A DNA stretch of 59,068 bases from Deltaproteobacteria bacterium (lineage in GTDB: Bacteria; Desulfobacterota; SM23-61): assembly GCA_016875165.1 (NCBI GenBank), contig VGSF01000020.1, forward strand, positions 1-59,068, in the 5' to 3' direction. Below, piece after piece: positions 43,036 through 52,065 of the stretch (positions are counted from its first letter, which is position 1; each line of letters opens with the position of its first letter). Both the position numbers and the translations under genes were made by a program. The notes under the pieces were generated by a model, which saw nothing but the letters and a program-made list of their open reading frames with translations, made no database searches and was not told the origin of the DNA.

Positions 43036-43197
43036 TTAGCCTTCCGGCGAAAAATCAGTCTTACTCGCCCCGCACACCGGGCAAGTCCAGTCTTCAGGAA
43101 GTTTTTCAAAAGGTGTTCCAGGAGCAACGCCATTTTCCGGATCTCCCGCGGCTGGATCATAGACATAACCGCAAATATTGCAGGTGTATTTTTTCAT
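43036..43197 (-). CDS. Rubredoxin
   Basis: A 53-residue electron carrier with a single iron held by two CxxC loops ([16 protein letters not shown] and [14 protein letters not shown]). The typical [15 protein letters not shown] middle segment is complete. GAAAGGAG precedes ATG 43197; a longer frame upstream is unneeded. It passes electrons to rubrerythrin or other oxygen/peroxide-reducing partners, matching the ferritin-like gene next to it and the rubrerythrin 5 kb away. Confidence 0.96.
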   Translation of the reverse strand: MKKYTCNICGYVYDPAAGDPENGVAPGTPFEKLPEDWTCPVCGASKTDFSPEG

Positions 43198-43265
43198 TCC
43201 TTCCTCTCCTTTCGTCATTTCTTATTTTGATGGGAAAAGCCTAAAAAAGATTCATGGAATTTTGT

Positions 43266-43769
43266 TCAAATAGGCTGGTGGCGCAGGGTTTCTAACTCAT
43301 TGCTCAAAGTGGCCATATGCCGCATTTCTTCTTTGATGATCCCCTCGATCTTTTCCCGGCCCGACCTTTGCGGGACGGCCTCTTTCATGCCCAAATAAAA
43401 GACGATGGAATCTTTTTCCAGCCCGATGGCCATCTTAAGAACCTCTTCCGCCTTTTCCTTACCGGTCAATCGTTCTGCGGGGTTAGTGCGCACATCAAAG
43501 ACATGCCCGTCTGCCCAGGCCCGCAGGTACGTAGCAGACTGATCATCCGGGTCAGAAACCTTCGCTTTACTTTCCTGTTCCGATAATTCCGCCCGCATAT
43601 GGGCGAAGGTTTTTTCATGCTCATCTTCCATGGCGGCAAGCTTGAGGAACAGTTGCGCAGTTATGGAGCGCGCCGTTAAGCTGGCCGCCCGCCTGTAAAA
43701 AGCGCTCCCATTTCTTTCAATCTGCTCAGCCATCTGGAAGATTTCATCAGCGTTGAAATCGATGCTCAC
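43266..43769 (-). CDS. Ferritin-like diiron protein (rubrerythrin-related)
   Basis: A 167-residue four-helix protein with diiron-type motifs AEQIERNGSAFYRRA, AAMEDEHEKTFAHM, IGLEKDSIVFYLGM and IIKEEMRHMATLSNEL. It lacks rubredoxin domains and the typical N-terminal helix spacing of ferritin, so it is a rubrerythrin-like (YciE/erythrin) protein probably handling peroxide or oxygen. The GTG start at 43769 is supported by GGAGGGG five bases upstream. The ATG start of the longer frame would lie upstream of that site. It precedes the rubredoxin gene in the same direction, separated by 68 bp. Confidence 0.85.
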   Translation of the reverse strand: MSIDFNADEIFQMAEQIERNGSAFYRRAASLTARSITAQLFLKLAAMEDEHEKTFAHMRAELSEQESKAKVSDPDDQSATYLRAWADGHVFDVRTNPAERLTGKEKAEEVLKMAIGLEKDSIVFYLGMKEAVPQRSGREKIEGIIKEEMRHMATLSNELETLRHQPI

Positions 43770-43949
43770 GTCATCCCCTCCTTTTTTGGTTGGCAATCAA
43801 AAGGATAAAAAAGGCTTTCTCCTAATCTATGGCAATGCAATCCAATATTGCCTTAAACCGGGTATTTAGAGAGCTTAAATCGCAAATTCACATATAGTTA
43901 CCTTGGTCCGACCCCCAGTTCGAACTTCCTTGTAGGGTATCGCCATCAG

Positions 43950-44291
43950 TCAAACAGTTTGTTCTGTAGTCTGGGTGGAATATCCCGGATGATGCGCACA
44001 TCTTCGCTGACGCAATAGTAGATCTGGCGACCATCGCGGTGATGCGGCTAAACAATTTAAGAAGGGCTCCTTGCCAACGCCGATATCGCCTTCCACAACT
44101 GCCCGCCCGCCACCCGCACTGCGGAGCACGCCCAACAGCATCTTGGACTCCGGGGAGTCCATCCCCCGCCCGACAATGGCTTGACTGATGGGAAGAAGAG
44201 CGCCGGCGGATGCCGCCAGAGCGGAGGTATCAAACGGATTCCCGCGAAACCCGTATCGTGCCCAAATGTTCTGAAACAGTTCCATAGCCAA
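43950..44291 (-). pseudogene. Broken AAA-type ATPase fragment
   Basis: A 113-codon open frame. The first 75 residues look like the start of a P-loop ATPase (FRGNPFDTSALAASAGALLP, then GGGRAVVEGDIGVGKEPFLN). The P-loop GDIGVGKEP lacks the usual T/S after the K (GKT/GKS), and the frame then turns into unrelated sequence. A different frame downstream reads GRQIYYCVSEDVRIIRDI and LQNKLFD before a stop, which could be a scrap of a winged-helix protein. The gene is therefore degenerate or chimeric and should not produce an active ATPase. Confidence 0.5.
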
Positions 44292-44341
44292 TGAATATCG
44301 TGTAATTCAAAATTCTATTACATCTTGTTACAATGATCGCA

Positions 44342-44470
44342 TCACTTCGCGGTGCTCTCTTCTACAAGTTTAATTTCTTCTTCCGTCAGGCCGTACAGTT
44401 CATAAACCAGCCGGTCAATCTCCCGCTCCCACGCCGCCGTGTCCGCTTCGGGATCGCGCTTCTTCGCTGC
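44342..44470 (-). pseudogene. C-terminal scrap of an Eco57I-type restriction/methylase enzyme
   Basis: The frame FAAKKRDPEADTAAWEREID followed by RLVYELYGLTEEEIKLVEES and a stop matches the well-conserved C-terminus of Eco57I/BREX-type N6-adenine methylases with restriction domains. There is no start codon and no upstream part, because a palindromic element interrupts it at 44480. It is a remnant of a lost restriction system beside the living type III pair. Confidence 0.7.
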
Positions 44471-44479
44471 AAAGCTACA

Positions 44480-44563
44480 GGGTCAGGCTTGCATAATTGC
44501 TATTTACCAACCTTTTTCGAATGAATAATGTTAAACGATATTGCAATATAGCAAGCCTGACCC
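44480..44563. repeat. REP-like palindromic element GGGTCAGGCTTGC...GCAAGCCTGACCC
   Basis: Perfect 13-bp arms GGGTCAGGCTTGC and GCAAGCCTGACCC enclose about 58 bp, with inner complementary words CATAATTGCTAT and ATATTGCAATATAG. Arms of this sequence are familiar from palindromes associated with Y1 transposases. The Y1-type transposase remnant at the start of the window could represent a past source of the mobilising enzyme. Confidence 0.7.
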
Positions 44564-44686
44564 CAAATTCCAAATCCTTTTCAGCTCTCTACTCTACCCA
44601 GTGACTTGTTTTTTATAGCGCGCCCCTCTTGCCACTGGAGCCAGGCTTGCGCTGAATCTGCCGAAGTGACTGCGGAAACGGCTTCC

Positions 44687-47287
44687 TTACTTGAGAAGAG
44701 AATTGAATGCATCCTCAAATTCGCGTCGGTCTTCTTCACTAAAGAACGGCATACCCCAGACCCTGTATTTCTTGTTCTTCCACAAGACCGTGATTCTATG
44801 CCGTTTTTCCAATGACTTCAGAAATTGTTCTTTCCAAGGCTCTTTTGCCGCCCAGGGTTTGCCCTTCGGTTCAATAAAAACCTGATAATGGAATGCGATT
44901 TCGGGCTCTTTCTTCATCAGGAACAGAACAAAATCGGGCTCCATCGCTTTGCCGTCATCGAAATTGAACAACTGGAAATGCTTTTCATTTCTTACGAGGA
45001 AAATCTGCTCATACTTTTCCCTCAAGGCGTCGTAGGTTTTATCAATAAACTTGACGAAATGCTTCTCTTCAGATGTGCCGTAGTTATCCGCAAAGACATA
45101 CCAGTGCTTTTTGCTCAAATCTATCCGCAAGACGCTATCCTTAGCCTCGCTCTGAGGGACACCGTATTCCTGTTCCCCGCCATCTTTGACGAAGATATTC
45201 AGCGTCTTGTCCTTGAAGACTTCATAAAAACTGTGCGGTTTGAATTCTTGCGTGCCTTGATGCTCGATTTTTTCGGATTGCAGGCTCTCGCTTATTTTCA
45301 TAAGGACCTCCACCGCAATCTGGAGTTTTTCATCCGGCTGAAGAGCGGCGAGTTTCTCTTCCGTTGCCTCGATTTCAACCTTGACCTTCCCCAAGTACTT
45401 CTCGGACGCAATGAACTCGCGCGTTGAGGACAGGTTCGGAAGCAAGGATTTGAGGTTGCTAAACCGGCAAAACTCGAGGCGTGATAAAGCCTTCCGGGCA
45501 ATTGTGAGGCCGAAATCCGTCAGGTAAAAATCTTTCCGTCTCGTGCTTATCTGTCGGCCGACGCTGTTTTCGAAGATAGTGGTCGTCTGAACCGCGCCCG
45601 TACGGAGGCTGACGGCAAATGTTTGTTCGGTTATGGTCTTGGGTAGACTGAAAATCCCTGCCCTGTCGTATCCAATCTGGTCATTCAAAAAAACCAAGCC
45701 CTCTCTGTAAAGATCAGACTTTTTGAATTCCAGTTTTAACTGAAGCGGGATCTCTTTCGTCGCCTTCGCTTTTATGCCGATCTCTTGCAGGGCCGTATCC
45801 AGTTCTTGAATATATTTTGGATTATAGGCGCTATGGTAATACAGTTCTTCGCATACTCTGAGTTCGTTGGAAACATCTTTGTCGTATTTCCGTTGATACT
45901 TCGGCTGAGTCGGTTCAATCTGAAAGGGGCAATACCGCGCGCCCCGCCCTATGAGCTGCGCCTCGGAAATGGTCGTATTCCCCGGTTTTCCCTCCTTGGC
46001 GTCCCGCGTGTCGTAAAGACGGACAATATCAAAAAGATTCAATACGTCCCAGCCTTCATTCAGCTTATCCACGGCGAAAACCGCGCGGTATTCGTTGGCT
46101 TCATCCTCAAGGGTATTCACGGCAATCTGTTTTTCTTCGCTCTCTTCCTTGCTGTTGACCTCAATGCATTTGTCTTCCGCAAAATCGTTTTTCAGTTCTT
46201 GGGCCAGGTTGTCAAGTGTGATACCGCTCAGTTCGAAATAGTCGAAACACCTTTTCAGGGTCGTGTCGGCTCTTTTTCTTATGGAAAGAATATCGGTCTC
46301 CTTGAGGGACCTTATCTTCTCAACGAATTCAGCGTGAAATGACTTGCTCTCAGCGATTGTTTTCGACTTGAAAAGAAGCACCGGCTTGATGTGCTTTTGA
46401 TTCTTTTCAAATACCTTTCTGCGGTACTGGCTCAAAATCAGCGCCTGAAGCGCTCTCTCTATCAACTCCACGTCCGATTGCAGAACCTTTACTTCTTTTG
46501 AATAGCCGTCAATGCGGAATTGCTTCAAAGGATAGTCGAACAGGTGTTTATCCGAGTATTTTGCCGATATTTCAGGAATTGCAAAGTCAACAGTAGCGGT
46601 AAACTCAAGGAGAAGGTTTTCGGGGGTTGCGCGGAATATGCGGTTGACCGTGCCTTCCCATGAAATGACCTCCTCCTGCTCTTCCTTACTAAGCCTTCCC
46701 TTTTTGGTTTCAACATTGATATGATGGGCCTCGTCGGAAATGAGGACGGTTTTCTTATCTGCAAAATCGTCATAGGTTATCGAGTTCTCACGGGGTGTGT
46801 TCAACCGTGAATGAAGCCCTTGAACGGTAGAGAACACGATATTGATGTCCTCCGGGTTTGCCGCCTGAAAGTTGTCAACCTCCCGTATTCTGACTTTCTT
46901 GTCGCCGAACGCCACGCTTTCAGAAAAAAGATATTTTGAAGAAAGCGGGTTTAGAAAGTTGTCACGGGTCTTATTGATGATATTGGTGCTGTTGACGAAA
47001 AAGAGAAAGTTGCGGTATCCCTGTGTGTAGAGGTAGAGGATTGCCCCCGCCATAATGAGGGTTTTCCCGCTTCCAGTCGCCATGTGGAAAAGGAGTTGAG
47101 ACGGCTTCTGCCGGAGGCGTTTATTGTTCATGTAGTAGACAAACCGTCCAAATGCTTCAACCTGGTATGGGCGAAGTTCAAAAATGGGATTCAGATTGTT
47201 TTTGAGCTCTGGCGGGACTTCGGGCCGGGAATTTCCCAGGTCAATATATGCGGTGATTTTCTGCTCAAGCGTCTGCTGACCGCTCAT
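44687..47287 (-). CDS. res: Type III restriction enzyme Res subunit
   Basis: An 866-residue superfamily 2 helicase-nuclease that, with the Mod subunit, cleaves DNA after ATP-driven movement between inverted unmethylated sites. Walker A LLFHMATGSGKTLIMAGAI is near residue 70. The DEAH-type box VLISDEAHHINVET is near 185, and helicase motif VI-like GRGARYCPFQ follows near 445. The C-terminal PD-(D/E)xK nuclease reads EPDFVLFLM then YQVFIEPKGKPW. It starts two bases after the mod stop. The C-terminus may be shortened slightly, since only nine residues follow the last conserved helix. Confidence 0.93.
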   Translation of the reverse strand: MSGQQTLEQKITAYIDLGNSRPEVPPELKNNLNPIFELRPYQVEAFGRFVYYMNNKRLRQKPSQLLFHMATGSGKTLIMAGAILYLYTQGYRNFLFFVNSTNIINKTRDNFLNPLSSKYLFSESVAFGDKKVRIREVDNFQAANPEDINIVFSTVQGLHSRLNTPRENSITYDDFADKKTVLISDEAHHINVETKKGRLSKEEQEEVISWEGTVNRIFRATPENLLLEFTATVDFAIPEISAKYSDKHLFDYPLKQFRIDGYSKEVKVLQSDVELIERALQALILSQYRRKVFEKNQKHIKPVLLFKSKTIAESKSFHAEFVEKIRSLKETDILSIRKRADTTLKRCFDYFELSGITLDNLAQELKNDFAEDKCIEVNSKEESEEKQIAVNTLEDEANEYRAVFAVDKLNEGWDVLNLFDIVRLYDTRDAKEGKPGNTTISEAQLIGRGARYCPFQIEPTQPKYQRKYDKDVSNELRVCEELYYHSAYNPKYIQELDTALQEIGIKAKATKEIPLQLKLEFKKSDLYREGLVFLNDQIGYDRAGIFSLPKTITEQTFAVSLRTGAVQTTTIFENSVGRQISTRRKDFYLTDFGLTIARKALSRLEFCRFSNLKSLLPNLSSTREFIASEKYLGKVKVEIEATEEKLAALQPDEKLQIAVEVLMKISESLQSEKIEHQGTQEFKPHSFYEVFKDKTLNIFVKDGGEQEYGVPQSEAKDSVLRIDLSKKHWYVFADNYGTSEEKHFVKFIDKTYDALREKYEQIFLVRNEKHFQLFNFDDGKAMEPDFVLFLMKKEPEIAFHYQVFIEPKGKPWAAKEPWKEQFLKSLEKRHRITVLWKNKKYRVWGMPFFSEEDRREFEDAFNSLLK

Positions 47288-47289
47288 TT

Positions 47290-49215
47290 TTACCGCTCCT
47301 CATAAAATTTACGGTTCAGCTTCTTGTCCGTTTCGGATATTCTATATTCAGCATCGTCCATTTCGCTGTAATTCACATAGAGCTGGTTCTTGTCGAGGAT
47401 TTCAATGAGGAGACGTTTCTTCTCATCAATGGTCAGCTTCTCGAAGTCCGAGATATTCTCATTAATGGCCTTAGGTTCGACCCTGTAGCTGATAAACGCC
47501 TTCTCCTGCATGTTCTTCCAGATCGCGAGGAGGTCTGCCGCAGTCTTCGCTTTACGGATTCGTTGGATATAGGCTTCGTTGTATTTCATCAGTTCGCAGT
47601 AGATAAACTCGCCCTTGCCAATATGCTCGACAACCTTGACAACTCTTTTTGTTGTGACTGTTTCAACATAATCCATTTGCTCGCAGATAATGAATTGTCG
47701 ATTACCACCGTCTTCCCTATTTAGCTCAAGTACTGCGTGGGCCGTTGTACCACTGCCACCGAAGAAATCCATGACGATGTCGTCTTTTTCTGTGCTTATC
47801 TTCAAAACATCCATAATCAAATAATGTGACTTAGGGTAACTGAAAACTTTATCTCCAAATAATTTCTTTAGCTCATTTGTGGCTGTTTGCCCTGTGTATT
47901 TGGGTTTGTCCCAAATAGTCTTGGGTTTTTCCCCCTTATAATCATCCTCTCTCTCCTTGATGTAAATATCAAATCCCTTATTCGTTCTTTTCACCTCAAT
48001 ATACCTGTCAAGCTTCTCAATCAAAGTTTCTTTGCCCCATCTCCAGCATCTTTCTATCCTCTTCTCATCAATAGGCAAAATTTCAATGTGGCCATGTTTT
48101 TTCTCCAACGAGATATGGTTTGTTTGTGGATTGTAGTAAATCGGATAATATAACTCCGGACGTTGCTCACGCCTTGAATTGTTCCCACTGCGTCTGAATC
48201 CACGGAGCTTATAGTTGCCATATCGGTCGCTAAGTACGTATTGAGAGATCTTCTCATTGCTGGACCCTAATGTAAGTAGTTTGGCACTGGAAATGTCTTT
48301 TGCATAGAAAAGCATATTTTCGTGAGCTGTCGGGAAAAATGCGTCGTCTTGTCGTCCGCCCGGATTGTGAACAACGGAAATGACACCCATTCTGTTTTCT
48401 CTACCGAAAACCTCATCACACAAAACACCCAAATAAAAAAGTTCGTAGTGATCTATGGCGGTAACGAATATTCCGTCCGTCGATAGCATCTCCTTAGCAA
48501 TTTCAATTCTGTTTTTTATAAACGTCAACCAAGCGGAATGATTGAAATTATTATTGTAAGAAAAAGTATTTGCGGCACTTGCTGTATTGAACGGCGGGTC
48601 AATATAAATCAACTTGACATAGCCGCGAAACTGGGCTTTAAGTGAGTGAAGCGAAAGTAGGTTGTTTCCTTTGATAATCAGGTTTTCTTTGGAGAAATCA
48701 ATTACCTCTTTTCCTGTCAGTTGGCGCTCGCCGTGTGTGTCGTACCTTATAAAGTTCGTGAAGACCTTCGGGGCAAGAAGTCTGTCTATCTCGTCCGGCG
48801 CAAGGGTTTCATTCCAGAAGATTTCATCCCGCTTCTGGTCCTCCTTGGTCTGTCCCCCTTCCAGAACGCAATCCTTGTAAGGCCACGCCAGAACCACTTC
48901 TTTGCTTTCCGACAGATAATTCCCGTTTTCGTTGACCAGGCCAATCTTGTTTTTGAAAGCCGTGTAGCTGTCCGGCAGGAATTCTTTATTCGAGACAAAT
49001 TTTTGGAATTTGATCTTGTCGAAGACGAGAACGCCGTCAACATCTGTGAAGAAGTGTTTTTTGATCGGTTTGCTTTTAAGAAGAAGCTTTATCAAGTCCG
49101 AGTCCATTTTCAGCGCAAGTTCTATGACCTTGTTTTTCAGGAGTTTTCCTTCGGAAACAAGACGGTCATCTTTGGAAAGCAATTCGGTCAAGTCTCTAAG
49201 CAGGTTTTGCATCAT
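47290..49215 (-). CDS. mod: Type III DNA adenine methyltransferase Mod subunit
   Basis: A 641-residue beta-class N6-adenine methylase. The catalytic motif IYIDPPFNTASAAN lies near residue 205, ahead of the S-adenosylmethionine-binding motif DIVMDFFGGSGTTAHAVLE near 485, the permuted order of beta-class enzymes. A target-recognition region lies between (about 290-455). It modifies one strand and supplies specificity to Res. The ATG pair at 49213-49215 follows AGAGGTCT. Codon usage and AT content look richer than the neighbours, in keeping with acquisition by transfer. mod and res are two bases apart. Confidence 0.95.
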   Translation of the reverse strand: MMQNLLRDLTELLSKDDRLVSEGKLLKNKVIELALKMDSDLIKLLLKSKPIKKHFFTDVDGVLVFDKIKFQKFVSNKEFLPDSYTAFKNKIGLVNENGNYLSESKEVVLAWPYKDCVLEGGQTKEDQKRDEIFWNETLAPDEIDRLLAPKVFTNFIRYDTHGERQLTGKEVIDFSKENLIIKGNNLLSLHSLKAQFRGYVKLIYIDPPFNTASAANTFSYNNNFNHSAWLTFIKNRIEIAKEMLSTDGIFVTAIDHYELFYLGVLCDEVFGRENRMGVISVVHNPGGRQDDAFFPTAHENMLFYAKDISSAKLLTLGSSNEKISQYVLSDRYGNYKLRGFRRSGNNSRREQRPELYYPIYYNPQTNHISLEKKHGHIEILPIDEKRIERCWRWGKETLIEKLDRYIEVKRTNKGFDIYIKEREDDYKGEKPKTIWDKPKYTGQTATNELKKLFGDKVFSYPKSHYLIMDVLKISTEKDDIVMDFFGGSGTTAHAVLELNREDGGNRQFIICEQMDYVETVTTKRVVKVVEHIGKGEFIYCELMKYNEAYIQRIRKAKTAADLLAIWKNMQEKAFISYRVEPKAINENISDFEKLTIDEKKRLLIEILDKNQLYVNYSEMDDAEYRISETDKKLNRKFYEER

Positions 49216-49298
49216 AGACCTCTATTCTGTTTGTATGACGCCGGGAATTCTTAAGGGCACCGCTCTTACTTTTCTCGCCTCTTTTTCATAGGGGCTAA

Positions 49299-49347
49299 AA
49301 AGATTGTATCCAGAATTCTGCTTCGCTTCACTCCGGATACAATCTTT
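49299..49347. repeat. Hairpin AAAGATTGTATCC...GGATACAATCTTT
   Basis: A perfect 13-bp stem (49299-49311 and 49335-49347) encloses a 23-base loop TTCTGCTTCGCTTCACTCC-like segment. It lies upstream of mod in intergenic space; no poly-T run follows, so a Rho-independent terminator is not clear. Confidence 0.5.
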
Positions 49348-49557
49348 ATCGTTATCGAGACTTGATAAGACCAGTTTAAACCAGGGCCATTGTTTTAAAA
49401 TGCCCCTTATTTATGTTATTCAAAAAAACAAAAGCTTCCAAAGGGCGAAGTAAAAACACCTTTGGAAGCCTAACGTCAGCACTTTTGGAAATTTCCACCC
49501 CACATTGAACTCCAAAAGGTTGAGGGGGTAAATTAGGGGAAAAATGGTTTATAGGCA

Positions 49558-49701
49558 TGAGGATCTTGCAAAGGCCATTTATTCGGGCATTCCGGCGGAA
49601 GCCGGAATCCATAAGTGTTTAATAATCCTGGATTCCGGGTCGCGTTGCGCTTGCCCGGAATGACGATTGAGCGCCAGATGTTGAGTTTTGCAAGAGGCTC
49701 G
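49558..49701. mobile_element. Class B inverted-repeat element, copy B2
   Basis: Ends TGAGGATCTTGCAAAGGCC and GAGTTTTGCAAGAGGCTC are inverted. The core has GGCATTCCGGCGGAAGCCGG and GGATTCCGGGTCGCG words like B1 in reverse. The remainder of the gap 49216-49892 shows only AT-rich sequence. Confidence 0.65.
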
Positions 49702-49892
49702 GCCTGTATCCAGAAAGAATCTAACCCCTTTAAATTGAAGTGTCAATATGATTTTCTCACCCCTCTTATTCATTCTCATTGAAATGCTTTATTGGGGGAG
49801 GGAACATGAAAAACACGACTTCAGGAAGGATGCAATACTTCCCTCGACGCTGTCTGGCAGGGGAGGTTTCTTTTGGAATAAAAATTTTTAAA

Positions 49893-50576
49893 TCATTCTT
49901 TTTTAGGAGGGATAGCCGAGAAATAAATGTCGGCGTAATCGCACGCCGCTTGGCTTTTGGTATGCTGGGAGTTAATGTAAAGCAAAACGGTTCCCACGGT
50001 GGGGGGGTCCTCCTGGAAAAGCTTCTTGTAATCTTCGTAAACGTTGCGGGTCTCGGAAATCCACTGGTTCAATTTGCTGGCTCCGCTCTGGAGGACGACG
50101 TACTTCATCTTGCTGTAGGCCGTGCTCGTTCCGGAAAACCCGGCCGGGGCCTTATTGTCCCAAATATACCCTACGGAACGGGAATTTATAAAAGCAGGGA
50201 ACTTGGGAAATATTACGTAGATTTGTCCGGCTTGATCATCCGTGTCCCTCTTCCTGATGTCTCCGCCCTTGGGAAGCTTCGTGGCTCTCCAGCGCCAGGA
50301 GAGGTATGGATATTTGCGGATGTCAAAAGAGATCTCTTTTTTCAAGCCGAAGGCATCCCCGGCCGAAAGAAGACGCAAAAAATGGCCTTCCTTTTCTTGG
50401 GCCAAGGTAATCTTGGAGCCGCTCCCTGGTTCTTTTTCCAGCTCCCAACCGATCGGAATCCCCTTGGCGTCAACCCCTTCTGAAAAGCGATCTATGAAAA
50501 GGATCTCCTTTTCCCCGGCAGCTGTAGCCCCACTGCCCCCCCAAAGGAGAAGCAGAATAATAATAAGCACTCTCAT
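49893..50576 (-). CDS. DUF3047 protein, exported
   Basis: A 227-residue protein with an N-terminal signal of about 20 residues (VLIIILLLLWGGSGATA), placing it in the periplasm or on the outer membrane. The mature part shows the DUF3047 words FSEGVDAKGIPIGWELEKEP, YPYLSWRWRATKLPKGGD and DDQAGQIYVIFPKF; its function is not known. It lies 22 bp downstream of the TatD-radical SAM gene on the same strand, so both may share a transcript. GGAGAG precedes the ATG by about 14 bases, so the start may be less certain. Confidence 0.85.
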   Translation of the reverse strand: MRVLIIILLLLWGGSGATAAGEKEILFIDRFSEGVDAKGIPIGWELEKEPGSGSKITLAQEKEGHFLRLLSAGDAFGLKKEISFDIRKYPYLSWRWRATKLPKGGDIRKRDTDDQAGQIYVIFPKFPAFINSRSVGYIWDNKAPAGFSGTSTAYSKMKYVVLQSGASKLNQWISETRNVYEDYKKLFQEDPPTVGTVLLYINSQHTKSQAACDYADIYFSAIPPKKE

Positions 50577-50598
50577 AAGATCTATTTTTTCTCTCCTT

Positions 50599-51972
50599 TT
50601 ACCCCACCTCAGCGTAAGCCCGGCGCTTGAATTTTACGCCCAACTCCTCTTCGGCCAGCCTGCGGCAGGCTTCGACGTCAACGCCCGGCATTTCCACGAC
50701 GGTAGCCACAACTTCTGGAATCACCTTTTTGGCTTCCCGTATAAAGTCAAGCACCCCATGAAATCCTTCTTCTCCGAAGGAGGAACGGCAGAGGCGATGA
50801 TATTTTGCAGGACTTTCGGCATTCAAACTGACCGATACTGCATCCACCAGGCCTTTTAATTCCGGGAGGATGTTCCGGCCATAAACCAGATTGGCCTGCC
50901 CGTCGGTATCGATGCGCACCCGGGCCCCTTTCTTTTTCATTTCCATAGCCACGGCTTTTACTGTATCCAGGCGGAGCAAGGGTTCGCCGAATCCGCAGAA
51001 GACGATCTCTTGATACTTTTTCGGATCACCCACGGCCTGCACCAGTTCTTCAATACTGGGTTCGCGGTCCAATTCCAGGTCATGTCCTTTGACCACGTAA
51101 GAAGTATTTTTGGCGCAGAAGGTGCAGCGATTCGAACAGCGGTTGGTGATATTTACGTATAAAGAATTACGGATGGGATAGACCCATTTCCCTTTGGCAG
51201 TCTCCTCTCCAACCCCAAAAAGGGTTTTGGCGTTTAGAGAGGTGATCCGGCAGGCATCCTCATAACTTAGTCCCTTTAAGGAAGCCACCTTTTCTGCCGT
51301 ATGGCGGAGGAAAGCGGGCTCGTTTCTCTTCCCGCGGTAAGGCTCCGGAGCGAGGTAGGGACAGTCTGTTTCCAAAAGAATTTTTTCCAGGGGAATGCGC
51401 CGGACAATATCCTGCTGCGTGGTTGATTTGGAAAATGTCACTGTGCCGGGGATGGAGAGGAAAAACCCCATCTGAATAATTTTTTGGGCCATGGAAAAGT
51501 CGCCGGAGAAGCAATGGAAAACCCCTTTCCATTGCCCATCTCCTTCTTTCCTTAAAATATCCAGGATTTCCTCATGGGCTTCCCGGTCGTGGAAAATAAT
51601 AGGCAGCCCGAGATCCTTTCCCAGCCTTAAAAGCTCCCGAAACCGGGCCACTTGAGTTTCCCGGGGTGAGTGGTTGCGGTAGAAGTCCAGTCCGATCTCC
51701 CCGAAAGCCACCACTTTCTTTTCCCTGGCCAGGCTGCGTAGTTTGGCGTAATCCCCTTCGCGGATATCTTTGGCTTCATGGGGATGGATGCCGACCGATA
51801 CATAGACCGATTCATTTTTTTGGGCGATCTCTAAAGCCTTATAAATATCCGGAATCGTTGTGGCCACGGTGATGATGTAGCCCACCCCGGCTTCAACGGC
51901 CCGGGCGATAACCCGGGCGCGGTCTTTATCAAAATCCTTCATTTCCAGGTGAGCATGAGAATCGATAAGCAT
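50599..51972 (-). CDS. TatD-family hydrolase fused to a radical SAM domain
   Basis: A 457-residue fusion. Residues 1-255 are a TatD metal-dependent hydrolase (MLIDSHAHLEMKDFDKD, the GEIGLDFYR motif, VFHCFSGD and LLETDCPYLAPEPYRG). Residues about 275-455 form a radical SAM domain with the CxxxCxxC cluster in NRCSNRCTFCAK and the GFGEPLLRLD segment. TatD-type proteins are nucleases; TatD-associated radical SAM proteins occur as neighbouring genes elsewhere. Fusion ties the two tightly, but the substrate is unknown. There is no good ribosome site at ATG 51972. The pair may cooperate in nucleic-acid or tRNA-related chemistry; that is inference. Confidence 0.9.
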   Translation of the reverse strand: MLIDSHAHLEMKDFDKDRARVIARAVEAGVGYIITVATTIPDIYKALEIAQKNESVYVSVGIHPHEAKDIREGDYAKLRSLAREKKVVAFGEIGLDFYRNHSPRETQVARFRELLRLGKDLGLPIIFHDREAHEEILDILRKEGDGQWKGVFHCFSGDFSMAQKIIQMGFFLSIPGTVTFSKSTTQQDIVRRIPLEKILLETDCPYLAPEPYRGKRNEPAFLRHTAEKVASLKGLSYEDACRITSLNAKTLFGVGEETAKGKWVYPIRNSLYVNITNRCSNRCTFCAKNTSYVVKGHDLELDREPSIEELVQAVGDPKKYQEIVFCGFGEPLLRLDTVKAVAMEMKKKGARVRIDTDGQANLVYGRNILPELKGLVDAVSVSLNAESPAKYHRLCRSSFGEEGFHGVLDFIREAKKVIPEVVATVVEMPGVDVEACRRLAEEELGVKFKRRAYAEVG

Positions 51973-51982
51973 TTTAAATACA

Positions 51983-52060
51983 GGGGTCGAGGATTCATGG
52001 GTTCAAGTGAAATGCTAAAATCTTTAACCTTTGAACCCTTGACCCCTCGAATCCTTGGAC
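51983..52060. repeat. GGGTTC/GAACCC-rich inverted repeat
   Basis: GGGGTCGAGGATTCATGGGTTC pairs imperfectly with GAACCCTTGACCCCTCGAATCC. It is a second copy of the repeat type at 3300-3395. It fills the gap between tatD and the hydroxyacyl-CoA dehydrogenase gene. Confidence 0.6.
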
Positions 52061-52065
52061 CCTTT

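Noticed and set aside
49299..49347. Rho-independent terminator
   Set aside because: The stem is good but no U-run follows on either strand, so I list it only as a hairpin.
49376..49612. 78-codon frame upstream of DUF3047
   Set aside because: It overlaps class B2 and has no recognisable domain or start signal.
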